DNA of 24,709 nt from JBKQHQ01 sp052148715. GTDB lineage: Bacteria; Pseudomonadota; Alphaproteobacteria; Rhizobiales; Xanthobacteraceae. Below, in pieces: positions 1 through 7,666 of this stretch. Location of the stretch: assembly GCA_052148715.1 (NCBI GenBank), contig JBKQHQ010000264.1:1-24709 (forward strand), in the 5' to 3' direction. Numbering within the stretch: the first letter of the stretch is position 1; each line of letters begins with the position of its first letter. Below the pieces are notes generated by a model that was given only the letters and a program-made list of their open reading frames with translations, made no database searches and was not told the origin of the DNA. Both the position numbers and the translations under genes were made by a program.

Positions 1-1
1 C

Positions 2-583
2 ATTGTCACCGACGCCACCACGATGGCGGGACGCACCAATACCGGCGTCGCCGCGCTGGCAGACGCCGCGCAAAAGATCGGCGATGTCGTCGAGCTCATT
101 CGCGCCATCGCCGAGCAGACCAATCTCCTGGCGCTCAACGCGACCATCGAGGCGGCCCGCGCCGGCGAAGCCGGAAAGGGCTTTGCTGTGGTCGCGGCCG
201 AGGTCAAGAGCCTCGCCAGCCAGACCGCCAAGGCGACCGAGGAGATCGGCGCCCAGGTCACCGGGATCCAATCCTCGACCGCGGACGCGGTCAATGCGAT
301 TAGGACCATCGCCTCGACCATGGAAGAGATAAGCCGATTTATCTCGGCGATCGCCGCGACGGTCGACGAACAGACCGCAGTGACGGGCGAGATCTCCCGT
401 GATGTCGGCCTTGCATCGGACGGCACCACCTCCGTCGCCAGCAGCATCTCCGCCGTGACCGCCGCCATCGGTGAAGCGGACCGCTCCGCCAAGGACGTAC
501 TTGGCGCAACGGGAGAGCTTGCTGACGCCGCCAAGCGCCTGCAGGCCTCCGTCGACGGATTCCTCGCCGAGGTGGCGGCGTAG
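2..583 (+). CDS. Methyl-accepting chemotaxis protein, C-terminal signalling part (5' truncated by window edge)
   Basis: This is the cytoplasmic signalling domain of a chemoreceptor, which forms a long helical hairpin that binds CheW and CheA and controls flagellar rotation. The reading frame is open from base 2, so the sensor, membrane segments and HAMP lie outside the window. About 193 residues are visible. The highly conserved hairpin tip is present (EQTNLLALNATIEAARAGE, followed by GKGFAVVAAEVKSLA), flanked by Ala/Ser/Thr-rich heptads typical of coiled-coil methylation helices. The protein ends in GFLAEVAA, without the C-terminal pentapeptide (such as NWETF) that tethers CheR/CheB in some receptors; this is common in rhizobial receptors. 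It converges on the protease-inhibitor gene, with a 72 bp gap holding a hairpin. The ligand cannot be inferred because the sensor domain is missing. Confidence 0.95.
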   Translation: MVTDATTMAGRTNTGVAALADAAQKIGDVVELIRAIAEQTNLLALNATIEAARAGEAGKGFAVVAAEVKSLASQTAKATEEIGAQVTGIQSSTADAVNAIRTIASTMEEISRFISAIAATVDEQTAVTGEISRDVGLASDGTTSVASSISAVTAAIGEADRSAKDVLGATGELADAAKRLQASVDGFLAEVAA

Positions 584-588
584 CGGGC

Positions 589-609
589 GCGAGGCACTGT
601 CCGCCTCGC
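589..609 (+). terminator. Hairpin after chemoreceptor gene
   Basis: A perfect 7 bp stem (GCGAGGC at 589-595, GCCTCGC at 603-609) with a 7 nt loop starts 5 bp after the chemoreceptor stop codon, in the gap between two convergent genes. No T-run follows, so it may only be a partial or Rho-assisted terminator. Confidence 0.4.
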
Positions 610-655
610 CGTCTCTGGAACCCGTTGACGATTCGGCGGCGCGACCGGCCGACAG

Positions 656-1372
656 TCACTTCCCGCCGGTCATCCGCACCAGCATGGTCGGCTCTGCGGT
701 CTCGGGAACCCGGTGCCAATTCGTGAGCTCAAGCTCCTCGAAGCGCCAGACGCCACGCGGTGAGACCAGGAGCAATTCGCCGCGGTCCAGATGCCACGAC
801 GACAAGCCGAACCGGGTCACGGCCGCATCGCAGCCGGGCTTCAGCGTCAGCACGAAGCTGTCCTGATCGAAGGCCGTATTCGAAAGCGCGACCTCGCAGA
901 TGAGCTTCTCCCCGCGCAGGATCGTCCAGTCGCCGACCAGTTCGGCGGCGGTGGGCGGCGGCGGCCCAAGCGAATCGAGGCTCTGCAGGAAATAGACGCC
1001 TTCCTGCCGTTCGGATTCGTACATCCCGGTCTCGACCTCGCTGAATTCGATGACGGCACGGCCGCGCGCGTCGATCAGCTGCAGAACTTCGCGGGGCGTG
1101 AACTTCCAGGCCACGATGGGCTTGGTCAGGGGAAAAACGGTGCCGCAGGAGGGATCGAGCTCGAGCTTCGACCCGCCCTGCGCTGCCTCGGTCTTGAACG
1201 TGATCGTGCAAGTGCGGTCATGGTCGGCGTTGGACAATTCCCAGCCGCCGACCAGGGCCTTGCCGGTATCGCCGGGCGGCGGCTGGGGCGGCGGCGCGGG
1301 GTCGGTCTGCGCGGCGGCGCCGGCGCAGCAGGAGATCAGCAGCAGCAAGCTAAGGATGGGAGCAACACGCAT
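656..1372 (-). CDS. Secreted protein with two AprI/Inh-type metalloprotease inhibitor repeats
   Basis: The predicted product (238 aa) is an exported protein. It has a hydrophobic N-terminus with a lipobox-like LISC (Cys15), so it may be a lipoprotein, and then a Pro-rich linker (about 24-34). Two homologous beta-rich units follow, at about residues 39-125 and 145-222. Each begins with VGGW or VGDW, carries a Cys pair (C55/C76 and C159/C181), and has a W-containing strand followed by a L-L-x-x-x-x-G segment. This pattern fits the AprI/Inh family, periplasmic inhibitors of serralysin-type metalloproteases that carry one disulfide in a small barrel. Family members are usually single-domain and sit beside a serralysin gene. 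Here the unit is duplicated and no protease lies in the window. It starts 3 bp after the stop of the upstream hydroxyacid dehydrogenase, so it is probably the last gene of that operon. The fold assignment is from visible pattern only. Confidence 0.75.
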   Translation of the reverse strand: MRVAPILSLLLLISCCAGAAAQTDPAPPPQPPPGDTGKALVGGWELSNADHDRTCTITFKTEAAQGGSKLELDPSCGTVFPLTKPIVAWKFTPREVLQLIDARGRAVIEFSEVETGMYESERQEGVYFLQSLDSLGPPPPTAAELVGDWTILRGEKLICEVALSNTAFDQDSFVLTLKPGCDAAVTRFGLSSWHLDRGELLLVSPRGVWRFEELELTNWHRVPETAEPTMLVRMTGGK

Positions 1373-1375
1373 GGC

Positions 1376-2356
1376 TCAACTCCTTCGCGGCGGCCACGGC
1401 GTTTCCGGCACGGGCGTCAACGGAGGCTTTCCTTGCCCCCAAGCCAGCAGGTTGTCGAGCACGAGTTGCTCCATCGCGCGGCGGGTGTGGACCGAGGCCG
1501 AGCCGAGATGCGGAAAAAGCACGACCTGCTCCATCTCAAGCAATTCCCGCGGCACGTCCGGCTCGTTGACGAAGACGTCAAGGCCGGCGCTAAGAATCTT
1601 GTGCTCCTTGAGCGCCCTGATCAGCGCCGTCTCGTCAACCACGGACCCGCGCGACATGTTGATCAGAATGCCGTCGGGCCCCAGCGCCTCCAGCACGCGC
1701 GCATCGATGAGGTTCTTGGTCTCCGCGCCTCCCGGCGTGATCACCATCAGCACGTCGACCTCGCGCGCCATATCGATCAGCGCAGGATAATGGCGGTACG
1801 ACACGTCCGTGATCTGGTGCCGCGCATGGTACACGACGGGTACCAGCATCGCATCGAGCCGCCGCGCGATGGCTTTGCCGATACGGCCAAGGCCGACCAT
1901 GCCGACGGTGCGGTCGCGCAATGAGGCCTTGCTGAGCGGGTAGTTCGCCTTGGCCCATTTACCCGCGCGCACATAGCGCTCGGCCTGTGGAAACTCGCGC
2001 GCGGTGCACAGCAAGAGGCCGATCGCGGTGTCGGCCACTTCCTCGGTGAGCACGTCGGGCGTGTTGGTGACGGTGATCCCGCGGGCGCCGGCCCATTTGG
2101 CGTCGATATTGTCGTAGCCGACGCCAAAGCTGGATACGATCTCGAGGCTCGGAAAGCGCGCCATGAACGGGCCGTCGACCGGTCCGGGAGCACCCGTCAC
2201 GGCGATGGCGCGTATCTGCGGCGCGACGGCCCTGAGTAACGCCTCGGGCTCCTTGGCCTCGGCCAGCTTGTACAGGGTGAACAACTGCGCCAAGCCGTCG
2301 ACGATGAGCGGCCGGAGCGGTCCAAGCAACAACACGCCGGGTTTTTCGTCGGCCAT
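1376..2356 (-). CDS. D-isomer-specific 2-hydroxyacid dehydrogenase (glyoxylate/hydroxypyruvate reductase-like)
   Basis: This is a cytosolic NAD(P)-dependent reductase of the D-2-hydroxyacid dehydrogenase family (326 aa, typical length). The family interconverts 2-oxoacids such as glyoxylate or hydroxypyruvate with D-2-hydroxyacids. Visible features are the SSFGVGYDNID substrate-domain motif (about 75-85), the dinucleotide loop GLGRIG (155-160), and the catalytic triad Arg236 (NMSRGSVVDE), Glu265 (VFVNEPDVP) and His283 (FPHLGSAS). The start was chosen at MADEKPG because an AGAGG ribosome site precedes it. A longer frame exists but would run into the upstream E2 gene and adds an Arg-rich, unlikely N-terminus. 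It lies 53 bp after the E2 gene and 3 bp before the inhibitor gene. The exact substrate is unresolved. GhrB-like glyoxylate/hydroxypyruvate reduction is the best guess. Confidence 0.92.
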   Translation of the reverse strand: MADEKPGVLLLGPLRPLIVDGLAQLFTLYKLAEAKEPEALLRAVAPQIRAIAVTGAPGPVDGPFMARFPSLEIVSSFGVGYDNIDAKWAGARGITVTNTPDVLTEEVADTAIGLLLCTAREFPQAERYVRAGKWAKANYPLSKASLRDRTVGMVGLGRIGKAIARRLDAMLVPVVYHARHQITDVSYRHYPALIDMAREVDVLMVITPGGAETKNLIDARVLEALGPDGILINMSRGSVVDETALIRALKEHKILSAGLDVFVNEPDVPRELLEMEQVVLFPHLGSASVHTRRAMEQLVLDNLLAWGQGKPPLTPVPETPWPPRRS

Positions 2357-2409
2357 ATTTCGCCTCTCACCTTGCTGACGGCCACCGGCACGGCCGGATC
2401 GGCAGATCC

Positions 2410-3756
2410 TCACAACAGCATCGTCACCGGCTGCTCGATCAGGCTTTTGAAGGCCGCAAGCAGCTCCGCGCCGAGCGCGCCGTCGACGACGCGATGATCG
2501 CACGACAGCGTCACCGTCATTTGACTGACGAACTTCACGTCGCCGGTCTCGGTCTCCACCGGCCGGCGCTGCGCCGCACCGACCGCCAAAATGGTCGCGT
2601 GGGGCGGATTGATGATGGCGGTGAATTCGCGGATGCCGTACATGCCGAGATTGGAGACCGCGGTCGCGCCGCCCCGATATTCATCCGGGTTCAGCTTGCG
2701 CGCCTTGGCGCGCGCGGCGAAATCTTTCATCGCGGCGGAAATGGCCGTGAGCGACGCCGTGTCGGCTTGGCGGATGACAGGAGTGAGCAGCCCGTTCTCG
2801 ATCGCCACCGCGACGCCAACGTCCGAATGCTTGAAGCGCAAGATGCGGTCTTGCGCCCAGACAGCATTGGCCGCCGGCGCGCGTTGCAAAGCGAGCGCCA
2901 GCGCCTTGATGACGAAATCGTTCACGGAGAGCTTGAACGCCGGATCGCCCCCCTCCCCCTTCGGGGCCGAGGCGTTCGCTTCCTCGCGCAGCCGCATGAG
3001 CCGTTCGATCTCGACATCGGTGGTCAGATAGAAGTGCGGAATGGTCTGCGTCGCCTGCGTCAGCCGCGCCGCAATGGTCTTGCGCATCCCGTCGAGCGGG
3101 ACTTCTTCATACGGCGTGTCCTGATAGAGCGCCTTCACCTGCGCGGTCGACGATCCCGTGGCCGGCGGAACCGGCGCTCCGACCGGTGGCGCGGCGCGGC
3201 CGCTGACCGCAGCGGCAACGTCGCGGGCGACAATGCGACCGTGCGGCCCGGAGCCGCGAATTTGGTTAAGGTCGATGCCGTCCTCGGCGGCAAGACGGCG
3301 CGCCAGCGGCGTGACGAACGAGCCGCCCGGCAGTTTGGCGGGGCCGAATTGTCCGCGCGGCGTGCGCACCTCAAAGAATGGGTCGAGCGTCAGCGGCCCG
3401 GTTCGCGGCGGCAGGGCGGCGGCAGGCGCCACCGTCGGCAGCGGCCGAGGCGCCGGCGCTAGCGACTGCGGGGCTGTCGGCGGCGCGCTGATCGGCGCAC
3501 CACGCGGTGGCGCCGCGGCGCCGGCTCCGTCGCGCAGCACCGCGACGATCGCACCCACGGGCGCGACCGCACCGGCCGGCACGCGGATTTCCGCAACGAC
3601 GCCGCCGGCAATCGCCGGCACCTCCATCGAGACCTTATCGGTCTCGATCTCGAACAGATTATCACCCGGCTTCACGGCGTCGCCGACGGACTTGAACCAG
3701 GTCGTGATCTTGCCCTCGGCCACGGTCTCGCCGAGCTGCGGCATCAGGACGTCCAT
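2410..3756 (-). CDS. Dihydrolipoamide acyltransferase, E2 component of a 2-oxoacid dehydrogenase complex
   Basis: E2 is the core of a 2-oxoacid (or acetoin) dehydrogenase complex. Its swinging lipoyl arm takes the acyl group from E1 and passes it to CoA. The 448 aa chain shows one N-terminal lipoyl domain (1-75) with lipoylation Lys41 in ETDKVSMEV. An Ala/Pro-rich flexible linker (about 76-125) follows, then a peripheral subunit-binding domain (about 147-185, with TPLARRLAAEDGIDL and GSGPHGRIVARDV). A second linker leads to the acyltransferase domain (about 218-447), with the catalytic motif HRVVDG (His421, Asp425). All elements look intact. Its start codon abuts the stop of the aldehyde dehydrogenase with no gap, so the two are translationally coupled. 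The genes for E1-alpha and E1-beta lie upstream, split off by the cupin and dehydrogenase genes. No E3 gene is nearby, so a housekeeping lipoamide dehydrogenase presumably serves. The acyl substrate cannot be read from the sequence. Confidence 0.95.
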   Translation of the reverse strand: MDVLMPQLGETVAEGKITTWFKSVGDAVKPGDNLFEIETDKVSMEVPAIAGGVVAEIRVPAGAVAPVGAIVAVLRDGAGAAAPPRGAPISAPPTAPQSLAPAPRPLPTVAPAAALPPRTGPLTLDPFFEVRTPRGQFGPAKLPGGSFVTPLARRLAAEDGIDLNQIRGSGPHGRIVARDVAAAVSGRAAPPVGAPVPPATGSSTAQVKALYQDTPYEEVPLDGMRKTIAARLTQATQTIPHFYLTTDVEIERLMRLREEANASAPKGEGGDPAFKLSVNDFVIKALALALQRAPAANAVWAQDRILRFKHSDVGVAVAIENGLLTPVIRQADTASLTAISAAMKDFAARAKARKLNPDEYRGGATAVSNLGMYGIREFTAIINPPHATILAVGAAQRRPVETETGDVKFVSQMTVTLSCDHRVVDGALGAELLAAFKSLIEQPVTMLL

Positions 3757-5208
3757 CTACCAGCTCAGCGACACGTATTGAGTCTCGAGGAATTCCATCA
3801 TGCCCTCATGCGCGCCTTCGCGGCCGATGCCGCTTTGCTTCATTCCGCCGAATGGCGCCGCCGGATCGGAAACGAGTCCGCGGTTGAGACCGATCATACC
3901 GAAATCGAGTTTTTCGGAGACGCGCAGCCCGCGCCCGACATCCTTCGTATAGAGGTAGGCGACGAGGCCATATTCGGTATCGTTGGCCTTCCCCACCACC
4001 TCATCCTCTGAGGTGAACGATTGCAGCGCCGCCACCGGCCCAAAAATCTCTTCGCGGTTCATGACCGCCTCGGCCGGCACGTTGGCGAGCACGGTCGCCG
4101 GATAGAAATATCCCGGCCCCTCGATGGCCTTGCCGCCGGTGAGCACTTTGGCGCCCTTGCGGGTCGCATCCTCGACCAGGCTCGCCACCTTATCGCGAGT
4201 CTCGGCGTTCACGAGCGGTCCGAGCGCGACGCCGTCCTGCAGGCCGTTGCCCATCTTCAGCCCCTGCATGCGCGCCGTGAGCTTCTTGGCAAACTCGTCG
4301 TGCACCTTCTCGTGCACATAGAACCGGTTGGCCGCGGTGCATGCCTCGCCCATATTGCGCATCTTGGCGATCATCGCGCCTTCGATCGCCGCATCGATGT
4401 CGGCATCCTCGAACACGATGAACGGTGCGTTGCCGCCCAGTTCCATGGCCGGCTTCACCACATTGTCGGCAGCCTCGTGCAGGAGCTTGCGGCCGACCTC
4501 GGTCGAGCCAGTGAACGACACGACGCGCACGCGCGGGTCATGCAGCATCGCGCTGACCACCGCCCCGGACCGGCGCGACGGAATGACGTTGATGATGCCG
4601 GCCGGCACGCCCGCCTCCTCCATCACCGGCATCAGGGCGAGCATCGTGAGCGGAGTCTCGGAAGCCGGCTTGAGCACCACCGGACAGCCGGCGGCGAGCG
4701 CCGGCCCGATCTTGCGCGTCGCCATGGCGGCCGGGAAATTCCACGGCGTCACCAGCACGGCGACGCCCGCCGGCTTATGCTGCACCAGCATTCGCGCGCC
4801 GGACGACGGCGCGCGCGACACCTCGCCGATATTGCGCACCGCCTCTTCGGCGTACCAGCGGAAGAACTCGGCCGAATAGAGCACCTCGCCGCGCGAGTCA
4901 GACAACGCCTTGCCGTTCTCGAGCGTGATCAGCTTGGCGAAACGCTCCGCCTCCTTGACGATCAGCTCATAGGCCTTGCGCAGGACCTCAGCGCGCTCAC
5001 GCGGCTTACGGGCCGCCCAGTCCGCGAAGGCGCCGGAAGCCGCATCGACCGCGGCCTTGGCGTCTTCCACGGTCGCGCTGGCCACCGAGGCGATTTTGTT
5101 CTCGGTTGCCGGATCGATCACGTCGAAGCGGCTCTTGTCGGAGCTTGGGCGCCATTTGCCGCCGATGTAGAGATCGGTCGGGACGTTGGCGAGAAGATTG
5201 TCGTACAT
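3757..5208 (-). CDS. NAD(P)-dependent aldehyde dehydrogenase, succinate-semialdehyde dehydrogenase-like
   Basis: This cytosolic aldehyde dehydrogenase (483 aa, full length) oxidises an aldehyde to the acid with NAD(P). Visible motifs are TPWNFP with the oxyanion-hole Asn157, the cofactor motif FTGSTEVG (about 232-239), the general base Glu256 in MELGGNAPF, and the nucleophile Cys290 in GEACTAANRF. The overall sequence is most like the GabD/succinate-semialdehyde group. Placement between E1 and E2 subunit genes is unusual. If the complex acts on acetoin, this enzyme would oxidise the acetaldehyde released, the role played by AcoD in other bacteria. If it acts on a longer 2-oxoacid, a semialdehyde substrate is equally possible. 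It starts 36 bp after the cupin gene behind an AGGACGAG ribosome site and ends exactly where E2 begins. Confidence 0.93.
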   Translation of the reverse strand: MYDNLLANVPTDLYIGGKWRPSSDKSRFDVIDPATENKIASVASATVEDAKAAVDAASGAFADWAARKPRERAEVLRKAYELIVKEAERFAKLITLENGKALSDSRGEVLYSAEFFRWYAEEAVRNIGEVSRAPSSGARMLVQHKPAGVAVLVTPWNFPAAMATRKIGPALAAGCPVVLKPASETPLTMLALMPVMEEAGVPAGIINVIPSRRSGAVVSAMLHDPRVRVVSFTGSTEVGRKLLHEAADNVVKPAMELGGNAPFIVFEDADIDAAIEGAMIAKMRNMGEACTAANRFYVHEKVHDEFAKKLTARMQGLKMGNGLQDGVALGPLVNAETRDKVASLVEDATRKGAKVLTGGKAIEGPGYFYPATVLANVPAEAVMNREEIFGPVAALQSFTSEDEVVGKANDTEYGLVAYLYTKDVGRGLRVSEKLDFGMIGLNRGLVSDPAAPFGGMKQSGIGREGAHEGMMEFLETQYVSLSW

Positions 5209-5244
5209 GGCACTCGTCCTGTTGGCTCTGCTGGTGTTGCGGCG

Positions 5245-5565
5245 CTATTTGCGGGGTTTCAGCTCGACGAGGATGTTCTGATAAGGCTTGCCGCTGAGGT
5301 TGCGCAGCTCGTGCTTCTCGCCGGCATCGCGCCAGATCACGCCGCCGACCTTGTCGTCCACGACGACGGAATGGCCTGCAACGTTCTCAAGCTCGATCTT
5401 GCCGCCGGTGACGTTGATGATGACGTAGTCCAGCGTGTGGTGGTGCCACGCCTTTTTTCCGCCCGGCGCGACGCGCATGTCCCAGACCCGCACCTGGTCG
5501 TTCTCGAAAAGAACTTCGGTACCAATCGGTCCGTTCGGATTTTCGCGGCTCGGCTCGTTCGCCAT
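5245..5565 (-). CDS. Small single-domain cupin protein
   Basis: The product is a 106 aa soluble protein consisting of one double-stranded beta-helix. The first cupin motif is visible as KKAWHHHTLDYVIINVTGG (about 37-55), with the metal-binding His cluster and an Asp in place of the more usual Glu. The second motif lies around WRDAGEKHELRNL (about 77-89). Family members of this size are metal-binding isomerases, decarboxylases, dioxygenase-like proteins or plain ligand binders. The start MANEPSREN is preceded by GAGGGG at good spacing, whereas the longer open frame overlaps E1-beta in another phase. It lies 22 bp downstream of E1-beta and 36 bp upstream of the aldehyde dehydrogenase, so it is embedded in the operon and probably handles the same substrate. 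The precise function is unknown. Confidence 0.85.
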   Translation of the reverse strand: MANEPSRENPNGPIGTEVLFENDQVRVWDMRVAPGGKKAWHHHTLDYVIINVTGGKIELENVAGHSVVVDDKVGGVIWRDAGEKHELRNLSGKPYQNILVELKPRK

Positions 5566-5587
5566 GGACGTCTTCCCCTCATGCTTG

Positions 5588-6568
5588 TCATGCGCGAAGG
5601 CTGCGTTGCACCCGCTCGGCGATGCGATCAACACTGGGCAGCGCGAGGTCTTCGAGAATGTCGGCGGCCGGCAGCGGAATATGCGGGGTCGTGATCCGCA
5701 CCGGCGGCCCGTCGAGGTCATAGAACGCCTCGTCGGCAACGATCGAGACGATCTCCGCGCCCCACCCGCATAAACGGGGGTTTTCCTCGACCGTAAACAA
5801 GCGGTGCGTGCGCGCGACCGAGTTGAGAATGGTCTGCGTGTCCAGCGGCACCAGCGAGCGCACGTCGATGACCTCGCAATCGATCCCGTGCTCGGTACTG
5901 AGCCGGTTCGCAGCCTCGAGCGCGCGCGGCACCATCAGCGCAAGCGCCAGGATCGTCGCGTCCCGGCCCGGCCGTACGATGCTGGCGCTGCCGAGGCTGT
6001 CGACGATCTCGCCATCGGGCACCTCGCCCTTGGTCGCGTAGAGCGATTTGTGCTCGAAGAAGATCACCGGGTCCGGATCACGCACCGCGGCTGCCATCAG
6101 GCCGATCACGTCGCGCGGGGTGGACGGCGCCACGACCTTGAGGCCGGGGATCATCATCGCCCAGTTCTCGACGCTCTGGCTGTGCTGGGCGCCGAATCGG
6201 GAGCCGCCGCCGTTGCCGGTGCGCACGACCAGCGGACATTTGACTTGCCCGTTGGTCATGTAGCGGCTCTTCGGGAACTCGTTGGCGATGTAATCGAAGC
6301 ATACCGCGAAGAAGTCCGAGAACATGATCTCGGCGATCGGCTTGAGCCCGGTCATGGCCGCGCCCATGGCGGCGCCGAGAATGGCCTGCTCGGAGATCGG
6401 CGTGTCACGCACCCGCTTCGGCCCGAACTGCTCGAGCAGGCCTATCGTCGCCTTGAACACTCCCCCGGCTTTGGCCACGTCCTCGCCGAGAAACACCACG
6501 TCGGGATCGCGCGCCATCTCCTGGGCGATGCCGCGCGCCACCGCGTCGCGATAGGTCAGTTCCGCCAT
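5588..6568 (-). CDS. 2-oxoacid/acetoin dehydrogenase complex E1 component, beta subunit
   Basis: E1-beta pairs with E1-alpha to form the thiamine-diphosphate-dependent heterotetramer that decarboxylates a 2-oxoacid (or cleaves acetoin) and acylates the lipoyl group of E2. The 326 aa chain has the usual transketolase-like pyrimidine-binding domain. Visible elements are FLGEDV with the thiamine-activating Glu29, VRDTPISEQAILGAAMGAA (about 53-71), the central SQSVENW/PGLKVVAPSTP region (about 131-151) and FFEHKSLY (about 170-177), followed by the C-terminal transketolase domain. The FEHKSLYATKGEVP stretch recalls AcoB/PdhB. There is no N-terminal lipoyl extension. The start MAELTYRD overlaps the last 13 bp of the alpha-subunit gene, indicating translational coupling. 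A longer frame upstream was rejected because it only reads through the alpha gene. Confidence 0.94.
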   Translation of the reverse strand: MAELTYRDAVARGIAQEMARDPDVVFLGEDVAKAGGVFKATIGLLEQFGPKRVRDTPISEQAILGAAMGAAMTGLKPIAEIMFSDFFAVCFDYIANEFPKSRYMTNGQVKCPLVVRTGNGGGSRFGAQHSQSVENWAMMIPGLKVVAPSTPRDVIGLMAAAVRDPDPVIFFEHKSLYATKGEVPDGEIVDSLGSASIVRPGRDATILALALMVPRALEAANRLSTEHGIDCEVIDVRSLVPLDTQTILNSVARTHRLFTVEENPRLCGWGAEIVSIVADEAFYDLDGPPVRITTPHIPLPAADILEDLALPSVDRIAERVQRSLRA

Positions 6569-7593
6569 GCCCACCCTCCATCCGCGTAGACGTCGGTGGT
6601 GAGGATATCGAGCGCCGGTGGCGGGGCGGCCTTGCACGTCTCGGTCGCGGTGTCGACCTGCCGCAGCACGTCCGCATCGATTTGCGCGACCACGTCCTCG
6701 CCGATGCCGAACTGTCTTAGCCGCTGGCGATAGATCGTGATCGGATCGCGCTTCTTCCAGCGCTCGAGCTCGCCCTCGGGCCGGTACTTGGCAGGATCGG
6801 CGCGCGAGTGCCCGCTATACCGGTAGGTCATGCATTCGATCAGCGACGGGCCACCGCCGGCCCGTGCCTTGTCGTAGGCTGCGAGCGCCGTGCGATAGAC
6901 CACGTCGGCATCGTTGCCGTCGATCACGATGCGCTCGAGACCATAGGCGCCGGCACGGTCGGCGGCCGGGTGCTCGACCGCCGTCACCTCGCCGATCGGC
7001 GTATATTCCATGTAGAGGTTATTCTCGCAGACGAACACGACCGGTAACGTCCACACCTTGGCGAAGTTCAGCGCCTCGTGGAAGGCGCCGATATTGGTGG
7101 TGCCGTCGCCGAAGAAGCAGACCGAGACGTCGCTTTCGCCCTTGTATTGCGCGCGCCAGGCCGCGCCGCAGGCGATCGGCAGATGCGCGCCGATGATCGC
7201 GTAGGAGCCCATCACGCCGTGCTCCACCGAGGTCAAGTGCATGGAGCCGCCCTTGCCGCGCATGAGGCCGTTGTCGCGCTGCATCAACTCGCCGAGCACC
7301 TTGTCGATCGGCACGCCGCGCGCGAGCGTATGGGCGTGCCCACGATAGGTGCAGAAGCTGAGATCACCCGGCCGCATGGCGACCGCGAAGCCGGCCGCCA
7401 CGGCCTCCTGACCAAGCGACAAGTGGCTCGTACCCTTCACCAGGTTCTGCAGGAACAGGTCGAAGGCGCGCTGCTCGGCTTGCCGGATCTCCACCTGCGT
7501 GCGGTAGAGCTTGAGCCTTATTGCTTCGCCGATGTCGTCGTTGACGCCCGTCGGGCGCACCGCTGCAGGCATGCGGCTTGGCTGCTCATTCAT
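6556..7593 (-). CDS. 2-oxoacid/acetoin dehydrogenase complex E1 component, alpha subunit
   Basis: E1-alpha carries the thiamine diphosphate site of the complex. The 345 aa protein shows the TPP-binding motif beginning GDGTTNIGAFHEALNFA (162-178) and ending VCENN (188-192), the RGHAH segment (84-88), the MRGKGGSMHL segment (111-120) and the C-terminal YRYSGHSRADP loop (257-267). Sequence features such as KGGSMHL and the short length are shared by pyruvate, branched-chain and acetoin E1-alpha subunits, and the resemblance to AcoA is at least as good as to PdhA. It is the first gene of a minus-strand operon running to about base 656. GAGGAA lies 7 bp before the ATG. A TTGACA box and an inverted repeat lie 40-75 bp upstream. 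Identity as an E1-alpha is very secure, the substrate is not. Confidence 0.95.
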   Translation of the reverse strand: MNEQPSRMPAAVRPTGVNDDIGEAIRLKLYRTQVEIRQAEQRAFDLFLQNLVKGTSHLSLGQEAVAAGFAVAMRPGDLSFCTYRGHAHTLARGVPIDKVLGELMQRDNGLMRGKGGSMHLTSVEHGVMGSYAIIGAHLPIACGAAWRAQYKGESDVSVCFFGDGTTNIGAFHEALNFAKVWTLPVVFVCENNLYMEYTPIGEVTAVEHPAADRAGAYGLERIVIDGNDADVVYRTALAAYDKARAGGGPSLIECMTYRYSGHSRADPAKYRPEGELERWKKRDPITIYRQRLRQFGIGEDVVAQIDADVLRQVDTATETCKAAPPPALDILTTDVYADGGWAWRN

Positions 7594-7633
7594 CGGTCGT
7601 TCCTCGGGCCGGGATGTTGGTCTTGACCTTTGT

Positions 7634-7666
7634 GCCTAATCAGAGGGTCTTAGGCGAATTTGTCAA
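7634..7666 (-). promoter_or_regulatory. Putative promoter and operator of the 2-oxoacid dehydrogenase operon
   Basis: Reading the minus strand, a perfect TTGACA (complement of 7661-7666) lies about 70 bp before the E1-alpha start. It is followed at once by a dyad GCCTAA-N10-TTAGGC (7634-7639 and 7650-7655). The dyad fills the space between -35 and the expected -10, where a repressor would block polymerase. No good -10 hexamer is evident at 16-18 bp, so promoter assignment is tentative. Confidence 0.4.

Noticed and set aside
791..1924. Plus-strand open frame of 377 codons crossing the inhibitor and hydroxyacid dehydrogenase genes
   Set aside because: It spans two real genes and their junction on the other strand, with no motif or ribosome site.
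2357..2503. N-terminal extension of the hydroxyacid dehydrogenase frame
   Set aside because: It is Arg-rich, overlaps the E2 coding region and lies upstream of a good ribosome site and canonical start.
4021..5694. Long plus-strand open frame (557 codons) opposite the aldehyde dehydrogenase and cupin genes
   Set aside because: It is the complement of strongly recognisable genes, is rich in His/Arg/Ala as expected from antisense of GC-rich codons, and resembles no family.
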